Source: Bosea sp. (in: a-proteobacteria) | Lineage (GTDB): Bacteria > Pseudomonadota > Alphaproteobacteria > Rhizobiales > Beijerinckiaceae | Assembly (NCBI GenBank): GCA_023910605.1 | Contig: JAAVVV010000001.1 | Span: 858,698 to 922,697, forward strand | Length of the DNA stretch: 64,000 bases | Direction: 5' to 3' | Shown here: positions 51,282 to 59,769 of the stretch, piece after piece | How the letters are laid out: the number at the start of each line of letters is the position of its first letter | Numbering within the stretch: the first letter of the stretch is position 1 | Position numbers and translations under genes: made by a program | The notes under the pieces: model-generated | Told to the model about the DNA's origin: nothing | Databases searched by the model: none | Seen by the model: the letters and a program-made list of their open reading frames with translations, nothing else

Positions 51282-52184
51282 ATGTCCACAACCCCGTATG
51301 TGAGCGTCATCATTCCGATGTTCGACCGCATCGGCTCGATTGGCCGCGCCATCGCCAGCGTTCAAGCTCAGACGCTGAACGATTTCGAGATCGTCGTTGT
51401 GGATGACGGATCGAGCGACGGCTCGCCCGAACGTGTCATGGCCATCGATGATCCTCGTATCAGCCTGATCCGGCGCACGCAGAACGGCGGAGCTTCGGCT
51501 GCCCGGAACAGCGGCATCGCCGCCGCGCGGGGAAACCTGATCGCGTTCCTGGATTCCGATGACGAGTGGCTGCCGCGCAAGCTTGAGGTGCAGGCAGCTC
51601 GACTCGCCGCCGCCCCTGAGGATGCGGGTGTGTCCTGCACCGGCGTCGAGATGCACCTGCTCGACCATGCCATTACCCGCCAGCAGCCGCTGGAGGACAC
51701 CGACGACTGGGCTCGTCGACTCGCCATGGACTGCGATTTGAGCCCCGGCACGACGCAGTTGACGCGGCGCGGCATATTCGATGTCATTGGTCCTCTCGAC
51801 GAGAAGCTGCCGCGGTTCGAGGATTGGGACTGGTTGATCCGCTACACCCGCAGGGGTCGGATTGTGGCGGTGCGCGATCCACTGGCGCGCGTCTATAATA
51901 GACGCGCCCGCCTGGGCGATGTGGTTGAGCTTTCAGCCATGCTGTTGCTTGTAAAACACGCGGATGTGCTTGCCGCGCTTTCCCCCTCCGACCGCCGGCA
52001 GGCGCTAGCCGATATCTGGCTTCAGGCGGCGGGAACCTACGCCTTTGAGGGCAAATGGTCCCGCATGGTCGGCCCGGCAATGACGGCGTTCTCGCATCGT
52101 CCGCTCCATACGATCGGCCGACTGGCGGCAGGCGGCCTTGCCGTGGCTCGGGGCCGGGCAAAATTTTATGTGGGGCGGGCATGA
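51282..52184 (+). CDS. Family 2 glycosyltransferase
   Basis: The 300-residue GT-A enzyme has VSVIIPMFDRIGSIGRAIAS, IVVVDDGSSDGSP, SAARNSGIAAARGNLIAFLD followed by the DSDDEW metal motif, and the acceptor-side FEDWDWLIRYTRRG. It is related to the gene at 37932. It starts at 51282, 12 bp after the previous stop. It is the last clear gene of the plus-strand sugar group before a glutathione S-transferase gene. Confidence 0.87.
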   Translation: MSTTPYVSVIIPMFDRIGSIGRAIASVQAQTLNDFEIVVVDDGSSDGSPERVMAIDDPRISLIRRTQNGGASAARNSGIAAARGNLIAFLDSDDEWLPRKLEVQAARLAAAPEDAGVSCTGVEMHLLDHAITRQQPLEDTDDWARRLAMDCDLSPGTTQLTRRGIFDVIGPLDEKLPRFEDWDWLIRYTRRGRIVAVRDPLARVYNRRARLGDVVELSAMLLLVKHADVLAALSPSDRRQALADIWLQAAGTYAFEGKWSRMVGPAMTAFSHRPLHTIGRLAAGGLAVARGRAKFYVGRA

Positions 52185-52216
52185 GCGCTGGCCCTGTTGC
52201 CTCTGAAGGAGATGCG

Positions 52217-52831
52217 ATGATCCTGTTCTGTGCGCCAGCCTCTCCCTTTGCCCGCAAGGTGCGCATGCTGACGCGCCATCTCGGGCTCGCCGATCGAGTC
52301 GAGGAGCGCATCATCGACACAGCAGCCCCGCCGTCCGCATTTCTTTGCGCCAATCCCCTCGGTAAGATCCCGACGCTGGTGACCCCCACCGGGCCCCTGT
52401 TCGATTCTGCGGTGATCGGTGCATATCTCGACAGCCTCGCCGGCGACCCGCTGACCCTACCCGGGGAGGATCGCTTTGCGCAGATGGCCTATGAATCGCT
52501 TTGCGACGGCATCATCGAGGCGATCGTCCTGCAGGTTTACGAACAGCGCTGGCGTGCGGAAGATCGGCGCGAGCCGCGCTGGATAATGCATCAGGGTGCA
52601 AAAATCGAGCGCGGGCTGAAGCAGGCCGCCGTCATTGTGAACCGTGCCAGCCATCGCCTGCAGCGCGGCGATTTCGCGCTGGCTGCCGCACTTGGTTACC
52701 TCGATCTGCGGTTTGCCGGTTCATGGCGGGCGGACCACCCCGTATTGGTGGGCTGGCATGAGTCGTTCGCCGCTGCCGTGCCGGCCTTCGAGGCGACGCG
52801 CCACCGCGATCCTGCACCGCCTGTCATCTGA
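52217..52831 (+). CDS. Glutathione S-transferase family protein
   Basis: The 204-residue protein has an N-terminal thioredoxin-like GST domain (LFCAPASPFARKVRMLTRHL, ANPLGKIPTLVTPTG with cis-Pro, LFDSAVIGAYLDSL) and a helical C-terminal domain. Ser/Pro at the usual active-site position (PASPFARK) fits beta- or YfcG/GstB-like GSTs. The ATG at 52217 has a strong GAAGGAG site; an ATG at 52181 would overlap the previous stop. A role in polysaccharide assembly is not obvious, so it may be a core gene marking the edge of the sugar cluster. Confidence 0.87.
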   Translation: MILFCAPASPFARKVRMLTRHLGLADRVEERIIDTAAPPSAFLCANPLGKIPTLVTPTGPLFDSAVIGAYLDSLAGDPLTLPGEDRFAQMAYESLCDGIIEAIVLQVYEQRWRAEDRREPRWIMHQGAKIERGLKQAAVIVNRASHRLQRGDFALAAALGYLDLRFAGSWRADHPVLVGWHESFAAAVPAFEATRHRDPAPPVI

Positions 52832-53044
52832 AGCCCTAGCACTGCTGTGGCAGACCAACAAAGCGCGTGTACCAGCTGCAGCGTGAACATGTCACCAACA
52901 ATAAAAACACTCTCTGAGTTTACAATATCTTGTCGCCCGTGAAGAATGCGTTTCAGGCGCTTTGAGGCGCGATTGACGGTTTGCATGTTCGTCTGAAGGG
53001 TAAGCCTTGTTCCGAGGGCACTTTTTTGACGTGGGATGAGCGGG
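52832..53044. other. Non-coding stretch of lower GC before the IS21 remnant
   Basis: I see no gene, repeat or convincing promoter in these 213 bases. Composition is closer to AT-rich than the neighbours. With the first 105 bases of the IS21 remnant it forms a gap of over 300 bp without a reading frame of note. Confidence 0.5.
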
Positions 53045-53864
53045 CTGTTGATTTGCATTGAGAACTGACCCGGGAGGTCGACAAGTTTCCACTGAGATTT
53101 GACCCATGTTCTGAGCTTTGCCCTGGCGTTTGCGTCGGGAGAACATGCAGTGATCGAAATGGCATTATTGAGCGTGATCGGGCGCTATCATTTTCGCGAT
53201 GGGATGCCGATCCGGGAGATCGAGCGGCGGACGGCACTGTCGCGCAACACGATCCGGAAGTATCTGCGAGCAGGCGATGTGAAGCCGCGGTTCAAGGTTC
53301 CGGACAGGCCCAGCCAGTTGGACGCGTTCGCGGGCAAGCTGACGGCCTGGCTGCGGGTCGAGGTTGGCCGGTCCCGCAAGCAGCGGCGCACGGCTAAGCG
53401 GATGCATGCCGATCCTGTGGTGCTGGGCTATGGCGGCTCCTACAACCGCGTTGCAGCCTTCGTGCGAGCTTGGAAGGCAGCGCGAGGCGCAGGCCAGCAG
53501 CCGCGGCACATTCGTGCCTCTGATCTTCGCGCCGGGCGAAGCGTTCCAGTTCGACTGGAGCGAGGATTGGGCGGTGCTGGGCGGCGAGCGTACGAAGCTT
53601 CAGGCGGCGCACACCAAGCTCTCGCACAGCCGGGCCTTCAGCGTGCGGGCCTATCTGCTGCAGACATACGAGATGCTGTTCGATGCGCTGAACGAGGCGT
53701 TCCGCGTGCTGGGCGGGGTGCCGCAGCGCGTCATCTTCGACAACATGCGCACAGCAGTCGACCGGATCGGCGCCGGCAAGACTCGGCAGGTCAACGCGCG
53801 GTTCGCGGCAATGGCGAGCCAATATCTCTTCGAGCCGGAGTTCTGCAATCCGGCGTCGGGATGA
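53045..53864 (+). mobile_element. IS21-family remnant (left end and part of istA)
   Basis: The left end is seen as two related direct repeats, TGCATTGAGAACTGACCC and TCCACTGAGATTTGACCC, the subterminal repeats typical of IS21 elements. They are followed by the start of istA. The element breaks off at about 53864, where IS3-derived DNA begins within a few bases. istB and the right end are absent. Confidence 0.75.
53150..53864 (+). pseudogene. istA: istA, frameshifted and truncated
   Basis: The frame starts at a GTG (53150) with a GGGAGA site and has the N-terminal helix-turn-helix (IGRYHFRDGMPIREIERRTA, LSRNTIRKYLRAG). An extra base near 53501 (CAGCAGCCGCGGC) breaks the frame after the KAARGAGQQP stretch. 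The catalytic part continues in the next frame as RGTFVPLIFAPGEAFQFDWS and VIFDNMRTAVDRIGAG. It is cut at FCNPASG, after about 235 of the usual 500 residues. It cannot be functional. Confidence 0.85.
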
Positions 53865-53875
53865 GAGGAGGGCAT

Positions 53876-54284
53876 GATCGGCCCCCACTGAGTGGTCCGA
53901 TTGGAATGTTAGTGCATTGACGGCCTCGACGCCATCGCGGGCGGTGGTCGGCTTGCCGATGGATGGGTTTGCGCTGCAGCCTGTGCAGCCATGGCAGGCA
54001 CAAAGCCCTCCGGGGCCGGTGGTTTGTATCCGAGCGATCCGTGCGGGCGCTCGGTGTTGTAGTGTCGCCGCCAGCTCTCGATAACGATCTTCGCCTCGGC
54101 GAGCGAGTAGAAGATCTCTCCATCGAGCAATTCATCCCTCAGGCGGGCGTTGAAGAACTCGATGAAGCCGTTCTCCCAGGGCGATCCCGATGTGATTTAG
54201 ATGATCTTGGCCCCGACCGCCGTGATCCACTTCTGAACGGCCATCGCGACGAACTCCGGGCCATAGCACGTCGGGAAGCGTTGG
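53876..54284 (-). repeat. Left arm of a 409-bp inverted repeat made of an IS3-family end
   Basis: This arm matches 57070-57478 in inverted orientation over the same 409 bases, with only a few mismatches (for example ATAACG against ATGACG). It holds the 3' half of an IS3-family orfB and its terminal repeat (GATCGGCCCCCACTGAGTGG). Both arms stop at the same inner base (CGTTGG). No matching target duplication is seen outside the arms. Confidence 0.9.
53909..54284 (-). pseudogene. IS3-family orfB fragment (left arm)
   Basis: The minus-strand reading gives YGPEFVAMAVQKW, GSPWENGFIEFFNARLRDEL, FYSLAEAKIVIESW and HYNTERPHGSLGY, the end of an IS3-group integrase domain with the final catalytic Glu region. 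A TAA stop interrupts it where IYIT/TYIA-like residues are expected (KII-stop-IT). The same stop is present in the right arm. The 5' half of orfB and all of orfA are missing. Confidence 0.85.
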
Positions 54285-55103
54285 CGGCTTTTGGCCAGCA
54301 GGTCTCGATGCGCCGACGACGATCGGCGCTGCATGCAATCTGAGCCAGATGGCTTCCACCGTCAACGGGATCGCTCCCTGCCATAGCAAACACAGGATCC
54401 AGCGGCGCCTGAGCAGCCGTGGTCCTCGCGATCCTTAAGATGAGATACGCACCCAGGTGGAAGGCCCGAACATTATCTACAGGGTCGCTCGACACGCGCC
54501 CTTACGGCACTTGCAGAGAGGGGTCCTTCCACCTGGCGTCCGACCGCTCGAGGAACGGTCGGTACTCTGTTCCCGTCTTGACAACGGCGTGAGCCACGCG
54601 CGCCATCTTGGCGGTGAGTGCCGTCATTGCCTTGCGGCGACGGTCGGCATCGTCCGCGTGCCCGGCGACGTATCGTCCGAGCTTGTCGCGGAAGCTGTTG
54701 TCGCGCTGACGCGCGGCGACCTGGGCGGCTATCCAGAAGGTCCGGCGCAGGCGCGCGTTGCCGTACTTGGACAGCTTGGTGCGACCGCGGAACACGCCCG
54801 ACTGACAGGTGGCGAGATCGAGGCCACAGAACTTCAGGAACTGGCGATGGTGGCTGAAGCGGCGCAGATCGCCGGCCTCGGCGAGGATGGTCAGCGCGTT
54901 GATCGGACCAATGCCTGGGATGTTGCGCAGCAGCTGGTAATCGACGTGGTCGGCGAGCCTGGCATGAGCCAGCCGCTCGATCTCGGCACGTTGGTGGATC
55001 AGGCTGCGGCCCTGCGCAATGACCACGCGGAACATGGTGATGGCCGCCGATGTCTCCGGCACCGGCAGCGCGACCGAAGCGCAGGCCGTCTCGTAGATGT
55101 CAT

Positions 55104-56263
55104 ACCAAAGGCCCTTTGACCTGACTCACCGAGGGTTCCCAAACTGACTGCGGCGTGATTCAAAGTGCGTGGAGGACCCACGCCATGCCGAAGGTTGTCG
55201 AGATCAAGCCGAGCCATACTCCCGCCGAGCTGCGCCGCCTGGCGGCATCGGGCAAGGATGCGAACCAAAGTCGACGATTGCTGTCCATCGCTGCGGCGCT
55301 GGACGGGATGAGCCGGGCGGAGGCCGCCAAGATCGGCGGCATGGACCGCCAGACGCTACGGGACTGGGCGCATCGGTTTAATGAGCAAGGCCCTGCCGGG
55401 TTGAAGGACAACCGTCGCCGGGGGAACCCAAGACGTCTGTCGCAGGCGCAACTGGTGGAGCTGTCCGAGATCGTCGAGACCGGCCCCAACCGCGCTGTAG
55501 ACGGCGTGGTGCGCTGGCGGCGGATCGACCTGCAACGTGTCATCGCGGACAAGTTCAAGATCGCGTATCACCAGCGCAGCATCGGCAAGCTGCTGAAGCA
55601 CCTGGGCTTCTCGCACATCAGCGCCCGGCCACGGCATCCCGGGCAAGATGGCGAGGTCATCGCGGCTTTTAAAAAAACTGGCCCAACACGCTCGCGGCGC
55701 ACATCAAGGGCGTGACGCGCAAGACGAAGATCGAGATCTGGTTTCAGGATGAGGCCCGCATCGGCCAGAAGAACGGGCTCGTCCGGCAATGGGCGAGGCG
55801 CGGCACAAGACCTACCCAGCCTGCCGACCAACGCTATGAGAACGCCTATCTCTTCGGTGCCATCTGCCCCGAAAGAGGCGTGGGCGCGGCCCTCGCTTTG
55901 CCCCATGCTGACACCGACATGATGCAACTGCATATCGACGAGATATCCCTGCACGTCGCCAAAGGCGCTCATGCCGTGCTGCTGCTGGATCGAGCCGGAT
56001 GGCACATCACCGGCGACCTGAACTGGCCGAAGAACATCACGCCGATCCTGCTGCCCTCGCGCGCGCCGGAACTGAACCCCGTGGAGAATATCTGGCAGTA
56101 TCTGCGTGCCAACTACCTCTCGAACCGCGTCTTCGAGACATACGCCGACATCATCAATGCAGCCTGCGAGGCCTGGAACAGGCTCACCGAAAGGCCCGAC
56201 GTCATCACATCAATCGGGATGCGCCACTGGGCGCAAACAGGTCAGTTGTAAGGGCCGTTAGTA
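55104..56263 (+). mobile_element. IS630-family insertion sequence inside IS110
   Basis: The ends are imperfect inverted repeats (left ACCAAAGGCCCTTTGACC; right, reverse strand, TACTAACGGCCCTTACAAC). The flanks carry TCAT at 55100-55103 and 56264-56267. IS630 elements normally duplicate TA; TA also stands at both ends, but only the 4-bp TCAT model restores the IS110 reading frame. The element carries a two-frame transposase gene on the plus strand. Confidence 0.82.
55185..56251 (+). CDS. IS630-family transposase, two overlapping frames
   Basis: The first frame (55185-55715) has the paired-like helix-turn-helix (MSRAEAAKIGGMDRQTLRDW, QRSIGKLLKHLGFS). The catalytic part lies in the -1 frame to 56251: IEIWFQDEARIGQKNGLVRQ, LLLDRAGWH and SRAPELNPVENIWQYL, with the three DDE acids. 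The switch falls at seven A residues (55671-55677), where reading AFKK-NWPNTL restores the family consensus. Programmed or transcriptional slippage is known in IS elements; a simple one-base loss is the other option. The ATG at 55185 has a GGAGGA site. Confidence 0.82.
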
Positions 56264-57006
56264 TCATTGATAAGGCGTGCCTTTGAGACCTTGCGGCCGA
56301 TGAGCGGCCAAGCCGCGGCGGAGAACGTCCCGCGGTCGAGCGCGGTGATGCTGGCGGGCGTCGGGAATCGCTCGGGGATCGCGAGGAACCAGTCGGACCG
56401 GCTATTGCCGGCGAAGCGGGCGATCTCGGGGAAGTACAGCGGCAGGTAGTGGGTCAGGATGCGATGCCAGGTCTGCGTCTTCATTTTGGAGATCGTCTCG
56501 TGGGTTTTCGACAGCTCCTGGAGATCGTTGATGCCGGCGGCGAGCGGGTCGACATAGCGTTGTGTGGCGCCGATCCGCAGCATGTGCAGGATGACCTGCG
56601 CGTCCTTGGGATCATTCTTATCCCAGCCATTGTACAGCGCCTCCCTCGTGCGGGCGAGCGCGACCGAGGAGATGAGACGCAGCTCGAACCCCGCAGTGAG
56701 CAGCCAGTGCGCGAGCGTCCGGTGGTAATTGCCGGTCGCCTCGAACCCGACCACGACAGGCCGGCCGATGGCCGCGAGCTGCTCGGCGAGCCCGTCATAG
56801 TCCGCCTTCGTCGCCAGCACCGTCATGCGCCGGCGCCGTCCGCCTTCGCGATGCTCGATTAGCACCTCTTGACGGTTCTTCGCCATGTCGATCGCTATCA
56901 GCACGGCGTTGGCGGGTGTAGAAGAGAGTTTGGTCATGGTCGGTTGGCCTCCAAGGTGTTGTCTCGACAACCTCACTTTAGAGACCTGCCAGCCGGCCGT
57001 GGCTTG

Positions 57007-57052
57007 CCCTGATGGAGCCTTCGGCCGCTTCGCGGCCTTGTCTCCATCAGGG
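57007..57052. other. Strong hairpin upstream of the IS110 transposase start
   Basis: CCCTGATGGAG (57007-57017) pairs with CTCCATCAGGG (57042-57052), and an inner GGCCGC/GCGGCC stem adds to it. It lies 70-115 bp upstream of the IS110 start codon, in the non-coding end of the element. IS110-group elements encode a structured bridge RNA in this place, so it may be part of one; this is inference. Confidence 0.4.
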
Positions 57053-57069
57053 CTTTGGCGGCTTCCGAA

Positions 57070-57445
57070 CCAACGCTTCCCGACGTGCTATGGCCCGGAG
57101 TTCGTCGCGATGGCCGTTCAGAAGTGGATCACGGCGGTCGGGGCCAAGATCATCTAAATCACACCGGGATCGCCCTGGGAGAACGGCTTCATCGAGTTCT
57201 TCAACGCCCGCCTGAGGGATGAATTGCTCGATGGAGAGATCTTCTACTCGCTCGCCGAGGCGAAGATCGTCATCGAGAGCTGGCGGCGACACTACAACAC
57301 CGAGCGCCCGCACGGATCGCTCGGATACAAACCACCGGCCCCGGAGGGCTTTGTGCCTGCCATGGCTGCACAGGCTGCAGCGCAAACCCATCCATCGGCA
57401 AGCCGACCACCGCCCGCGATGGCGTCGAGGCCGTCAATGCACTAA
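57070..57445 (+). pseudogene. IS3-family orfB fragment (right arm)
   Basis: It encodes the same C-terminal half of an IS3-group integrase as the left arm (SPWENGFIEFFNARLRDELL, SWRRHYNTERPHGSLGY) with the same TAA stop inside. From the internal LLDGEIF segment the frame is open to a stop at 57445. It is non-functional. The shared nonsense codon shows that one arm was copied from the other, or both from one damaged parent. Confidence 0.85.
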
Positions 57446-57478
57446 CATTCCAATCGGACCACTCAGTGGGGGCCGATC
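57070..57478 (+). repeat. Right arm of the 409-bp IS3-derived inverted repeat
   Basis: This is the mirror copy of 53876-54284, equal in length and nearly equal in sequence. The arm starts at CCAACGCTTCC and ends at the IS3-type terminus (GGGGGCCGATC). The pair encloses the IS110/IS630 nest of about 2.8 kb. Confidence 0.9.
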
Positions 57479-57573
57479 CTGCCCCCGTGGAGTCAATCCC
57501 AATCCTATTTGAAGGCGGCCCCCAAGCCTGTTATGCTTCCACACCCGTCTTTAGGTACCAAAAGAGGTTTGGA

Positions 57574-58551
57574 ATGACAGTTCAGGCTATCACTCTATCC
57601 GTTGTCATTCCTGTCTATCGCGCGGAAGCAACCCTCGAAACGCTATACTTCCAATTGATCGAAACACTTCCCATTTTAGCCACTGACTACGAGATCATAT
57701 TTGTTGAAGATGGCGGGAAGGATGGATCGTGGTCGGTAATTTCGCGGCTGGCTTCGGCCAATCCGAACGTGCGCGGGCTGCGCATGAGCCGGAACTACGG
57801 CCAGCACAATGCTCTCCTCGTCGGTATTCGGGCGGCTCGACATGATCTGATCCTGACCATGGACGATGATCTCCAACACCCAGTGACGGAGATTTCCACA
57901 CTGCTGGCGGAGCTTGGCGACAACGATGTCGTCTATGGGGCGCCGCTGAAGGAGCAGCACGGGCTGTTGCGGAACCTTGCAACCCGCCTCACCAAGATCG
58001 CCTTGGCGGAGGCAATGGGGCCCGAGACCGCGCGCAGCGTTAGCGCCTTCCGAGTCTTCCGCACCCGGCTGCGCGATGGCTTCGCAAATTACCGCAGCCC
58101 GTTCGTTTCCATCGACGTGCTGCTCACTTGGACGACCAGCGCTTTCGCTGCAGTTCGGGTGAAACACAACCCGCGTACCGAAGGGGTTTCGGGCTACACC
58201 TTACGCAAGCTGATCCAGCACGCGGTCAACCTCATGACCGGTTTCACGACGCTTCCGCTGCAGCTGGCAAGCTTAGTCGGCTTTGCCTTCGTGCTGTTTG
58301 GCCTCATCATCCTTGGCGTCGTCCTGTTGAACTATCTCATTCGGGGCGGCGTGGTTCCTGGCTTTGCCTCGGTAGCCTCGCTGATCGTCATCTTCTCCGG
58401 CGCTCAGCTTTTCGCACTCGGCGTCATTGGCGAATATCTTGCGCGGATGCACTTCCGCAGCATGGATCGCCCCGCCTACTTCGTCGCCGAAACCCTTGGC
58501 GATCAGAATGCCGCCCCGCAGCCTCTGGCTGCGATGGCGGTCGTGGGCTGA
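57574..58551 (+). CDS. GtrB/ArnC-like polyprenyl-phosphate glycosyltransferase
   Basis: The 325-residue family 2 membrane glycosyltransferase has LSVVIPVYRAEATLETLYFQ, IIFVEDGGKDGSW, GLRMSRNYGQHNALLVGIRA, LTMDDDLQHP (DDD metal site), and two C-terminal membrane helices (VGFAFVLFGLIILGVVLLNY and the VIFSGAQLFALGVIGEYLAR region). GtrB-like enzymes load a sugar on undecaprenyl phosphate. A GtrA flippase gene follows two genes later. The ATG at 57574 has an AGAGG site; the frame runs back into the IS3 arm border. The IS nest ends about 95 bp upstream, so the promoter may be IS-derived. Confidence 0.88.
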   Translation: MTVQAITLSVVIPVYRAEATLETLYFQLIETLPILATDYEIIFVEDGGKDGSWSVISRLASANPNVRGLRMSRNYGQHNALLVGIRAARHDLILTMDDDLQHPVTEISTLLAELGDNDVVYGAPLKEQHGLLRNLATRLTKIALAEAMGPETARSVSAFRVFRTRLRDGFANYRSPFVSIDVLLTWTTSAFAAVRVKHNPRTEGVSGYTLRKLIQHAVNLMTGFTTLPLQLASLVGFAFVLFGLIILGVVLLNYLIRGGVVPGFASVASLIVIFSGAQLFALGVIGEYLARMHFRSMDRPAYFVAETLGDQNAAPQPLAAMAVVG

Positions 58552-58559
58552 GCTTTCAC

Positions 58560-59351
58560 ATGTTCTCTGTGACGGAGGAGCAGTTCGCGGGTCCCGATCT
58601 CGTGCTGCGTGCCCACTTGGCCCCCTGGGACCGCCCCATATTGCGGGTCGGGACAGCGGCGATCACTGACCTTTGCCTGCTTGATCCGCAGGGCTTGGAG
58701 CAGGGCTGGAGCGCCTTCAGAGACTGGTGCGATCGCAACGAGGTTGGCTTGGTTGTGGCGCGTCTGGCGCATGAGCGCATCGCCGAGAGTGGCTTCCTCG
58801 AAGCGCGAGGCTTCCGCTTCATTGAACTGAACTACCGGCCGCTAGTTACTGACCTTAGCCGCTTCCCTTCCGAGGCCGATCTAGCCATCGAGCCCGCCAC
58901 CCTCGCGGAGCAGGATGAAATCCGCGGCATCGCTCAACAAGTTTTCGAGGCGGGCCGCCTGCACCTCGACCCACTCGTCGGGGCCGAAATCGGCAACCGC
59001 CGCTATGCCGGATGGGCGGAGAGCGCGTTCCACAACCCTGCACAGCGGGTCATGAAGTGCTGCCTCGACGGGCGGATCATTGCCTTCTTCGTGGTAGAGC
59101 AATCCACGCCGCAGCGCTGCTTCTGGTCACTCGTCGGGTTGGCGCCGGGTCTGGCGGGGCAGGGGCTTGGGCGGCGGGTGTGGCAGGCGATGCTTGCGCA
59201 GCACGCGGCCGAGGGAATGTCGGAGGTCGAAACCAGCATTTCATCGCACAACAGCGCAGCCCTCAACCTATACGTCTCCCTCGGATTCCGCTTTCCTCCG
59301 CCGGCAATCACCCTTCACTGGTGCCCCCGCGGGCCTCTCCGGCCGGACTGA
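58560..59351 (+). CDS. GNAT-family acetyltransferase, WecD-like
   Basis: The 263-residue protein has a C-terminal GNAT domain (acetyl-CoA loop GLAPGLAGQGLGRRVWQAML, then SSHNSAALNLYVSLGFRFPP) and an N-terminal domain of about 110 residues, the layout of WecD (dTDP-4-amino-4,6-dideoxygalactose N-acetyltransferase). The WecE-type aminotransferase gene two places downstream supports this. It would complete a dTDP-4-acetamido-4,6-dideoxy sugar. The ATG at 58560 lies eight bases after the GtrB stop, and its stop overlaps the gtrA start (TGATG). Confidence 0.82.
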   Translation: MFSVTEEQFAGPDLVLRAHLAPWDRPILRVGTAAITDLCLLDPQGLEQGWSAFRDWCDRNEVGLVVARLAHERIAESGFLEARGFRFIELNYRPLVTDLSRFPSEADLAIEPATLAEQDEIRGIAQQVFEAGRLHLDPLVGAEIGNRRYAGWAESAFHNPAQRVMKCCLDGRIIAFFVVEQSTPQRCFWSLVGLAPGLAGQGLGRRVWQAMLAQHAAEGMSEVETSISSHNSAALNLYVSLGFRFPPPAITLHWCPRGPLRPD

Positions 59352-59728
59352 TGAAGAATGCTTGGCGCGTTCTTCGCTTCCTGGCCGTGGGGAGCGTGGT
59401 AAACATCGTCTTCTACGGATTGTACTTGCTATTCACGCTCGCTGGAGGGTCACCGCTCGCCGCGATGACCGTCACCTATTGTGGAGCGGTGCTAGCCGGC
59501 TTTCTGTTGAACCGGCGGATCACCTTCTCCGACAGGAATATCCATGATGGCGCCTTGTTGCGGTATTGCGCGGCGTACGGATTTGGCTTCTTCACCAATC
59601 TCACCATCCTATGGCTGTTCGCGGAACGGCTCGGTTACTCACACGAGATTGTGCAAGCGCTGGTAACGTTCATCCTTGCCATCATGCTTTTTTTGATGCA
59701 AAAATATTGGGTGTTTCCAGGCAGATGA
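59351..59728 (+). CDS. GtrA-family membrane protein
   Basis: The 125-residue protein has four membrane helices of the GtrA/DPMS3 family (FLAVGSVVNIVFYGLYLLFT, YCGAVLAGFLLNRRITF, YCAAYGFGFFTNLTILWLF and a last helix ending LMQKYWVFPGR). The NRRITF and KYWVF motifs are conserved. GtrA proteins are thought to flip polyprenyl-phosphate sugars made by GtrB. It is coupled to the WecD-like gene by a TGATG overlap. Confidence 0.9.
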   Translation: MKNAWRVLRFLAVGSVVNIVFYGLYLLFTLAGGSPLAAMTVTYCGAVLAGFLLNRRITFSDRNIHDGALLRYCAAYGFGFFTNLTILWLFAERLGYSHEIVQALVTFILAIMLFLMQKYWVFPGR

Positions 59729-59769
59729 GCCGCCGGTGCCCCGCCCAAAGGGCCGGGAAAAGCAGGACC

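Larger units (their letters stand above)
54502..56937 (-). pseudogene. IS110-family transposase interrupted by an IS630 element
   Basis: The N-terminal part (56937 down to 56264) has the DEDD-type motifs LIAIDMAKN, GFEATGNYHR and KNDPKDAQVILHMLR. The C-terminal part (55103 down to 54502) has IPGIGPINALTILAEAG, FLKFCGLDLATCQSG and RTKLSKYGNARLRR. Taking out the 1160-bp insert and one copy of TCAT rejoins the halves in frame as ARLIND-IYETA, giving about 423 residues. The IS110 was therefore intact when the IS630 element entered. Non-coding flanks reach to the IS3 arms at 54284 and 57070. Confidence 0.88.

Noticed and set aside
55103..56263. TA target duplication for the IS630 element.
   Set aside because: TA is present at both ends, but joining the flanks by this model leaves the IS110 reading frame broken; the TCAT model restores it exactly.
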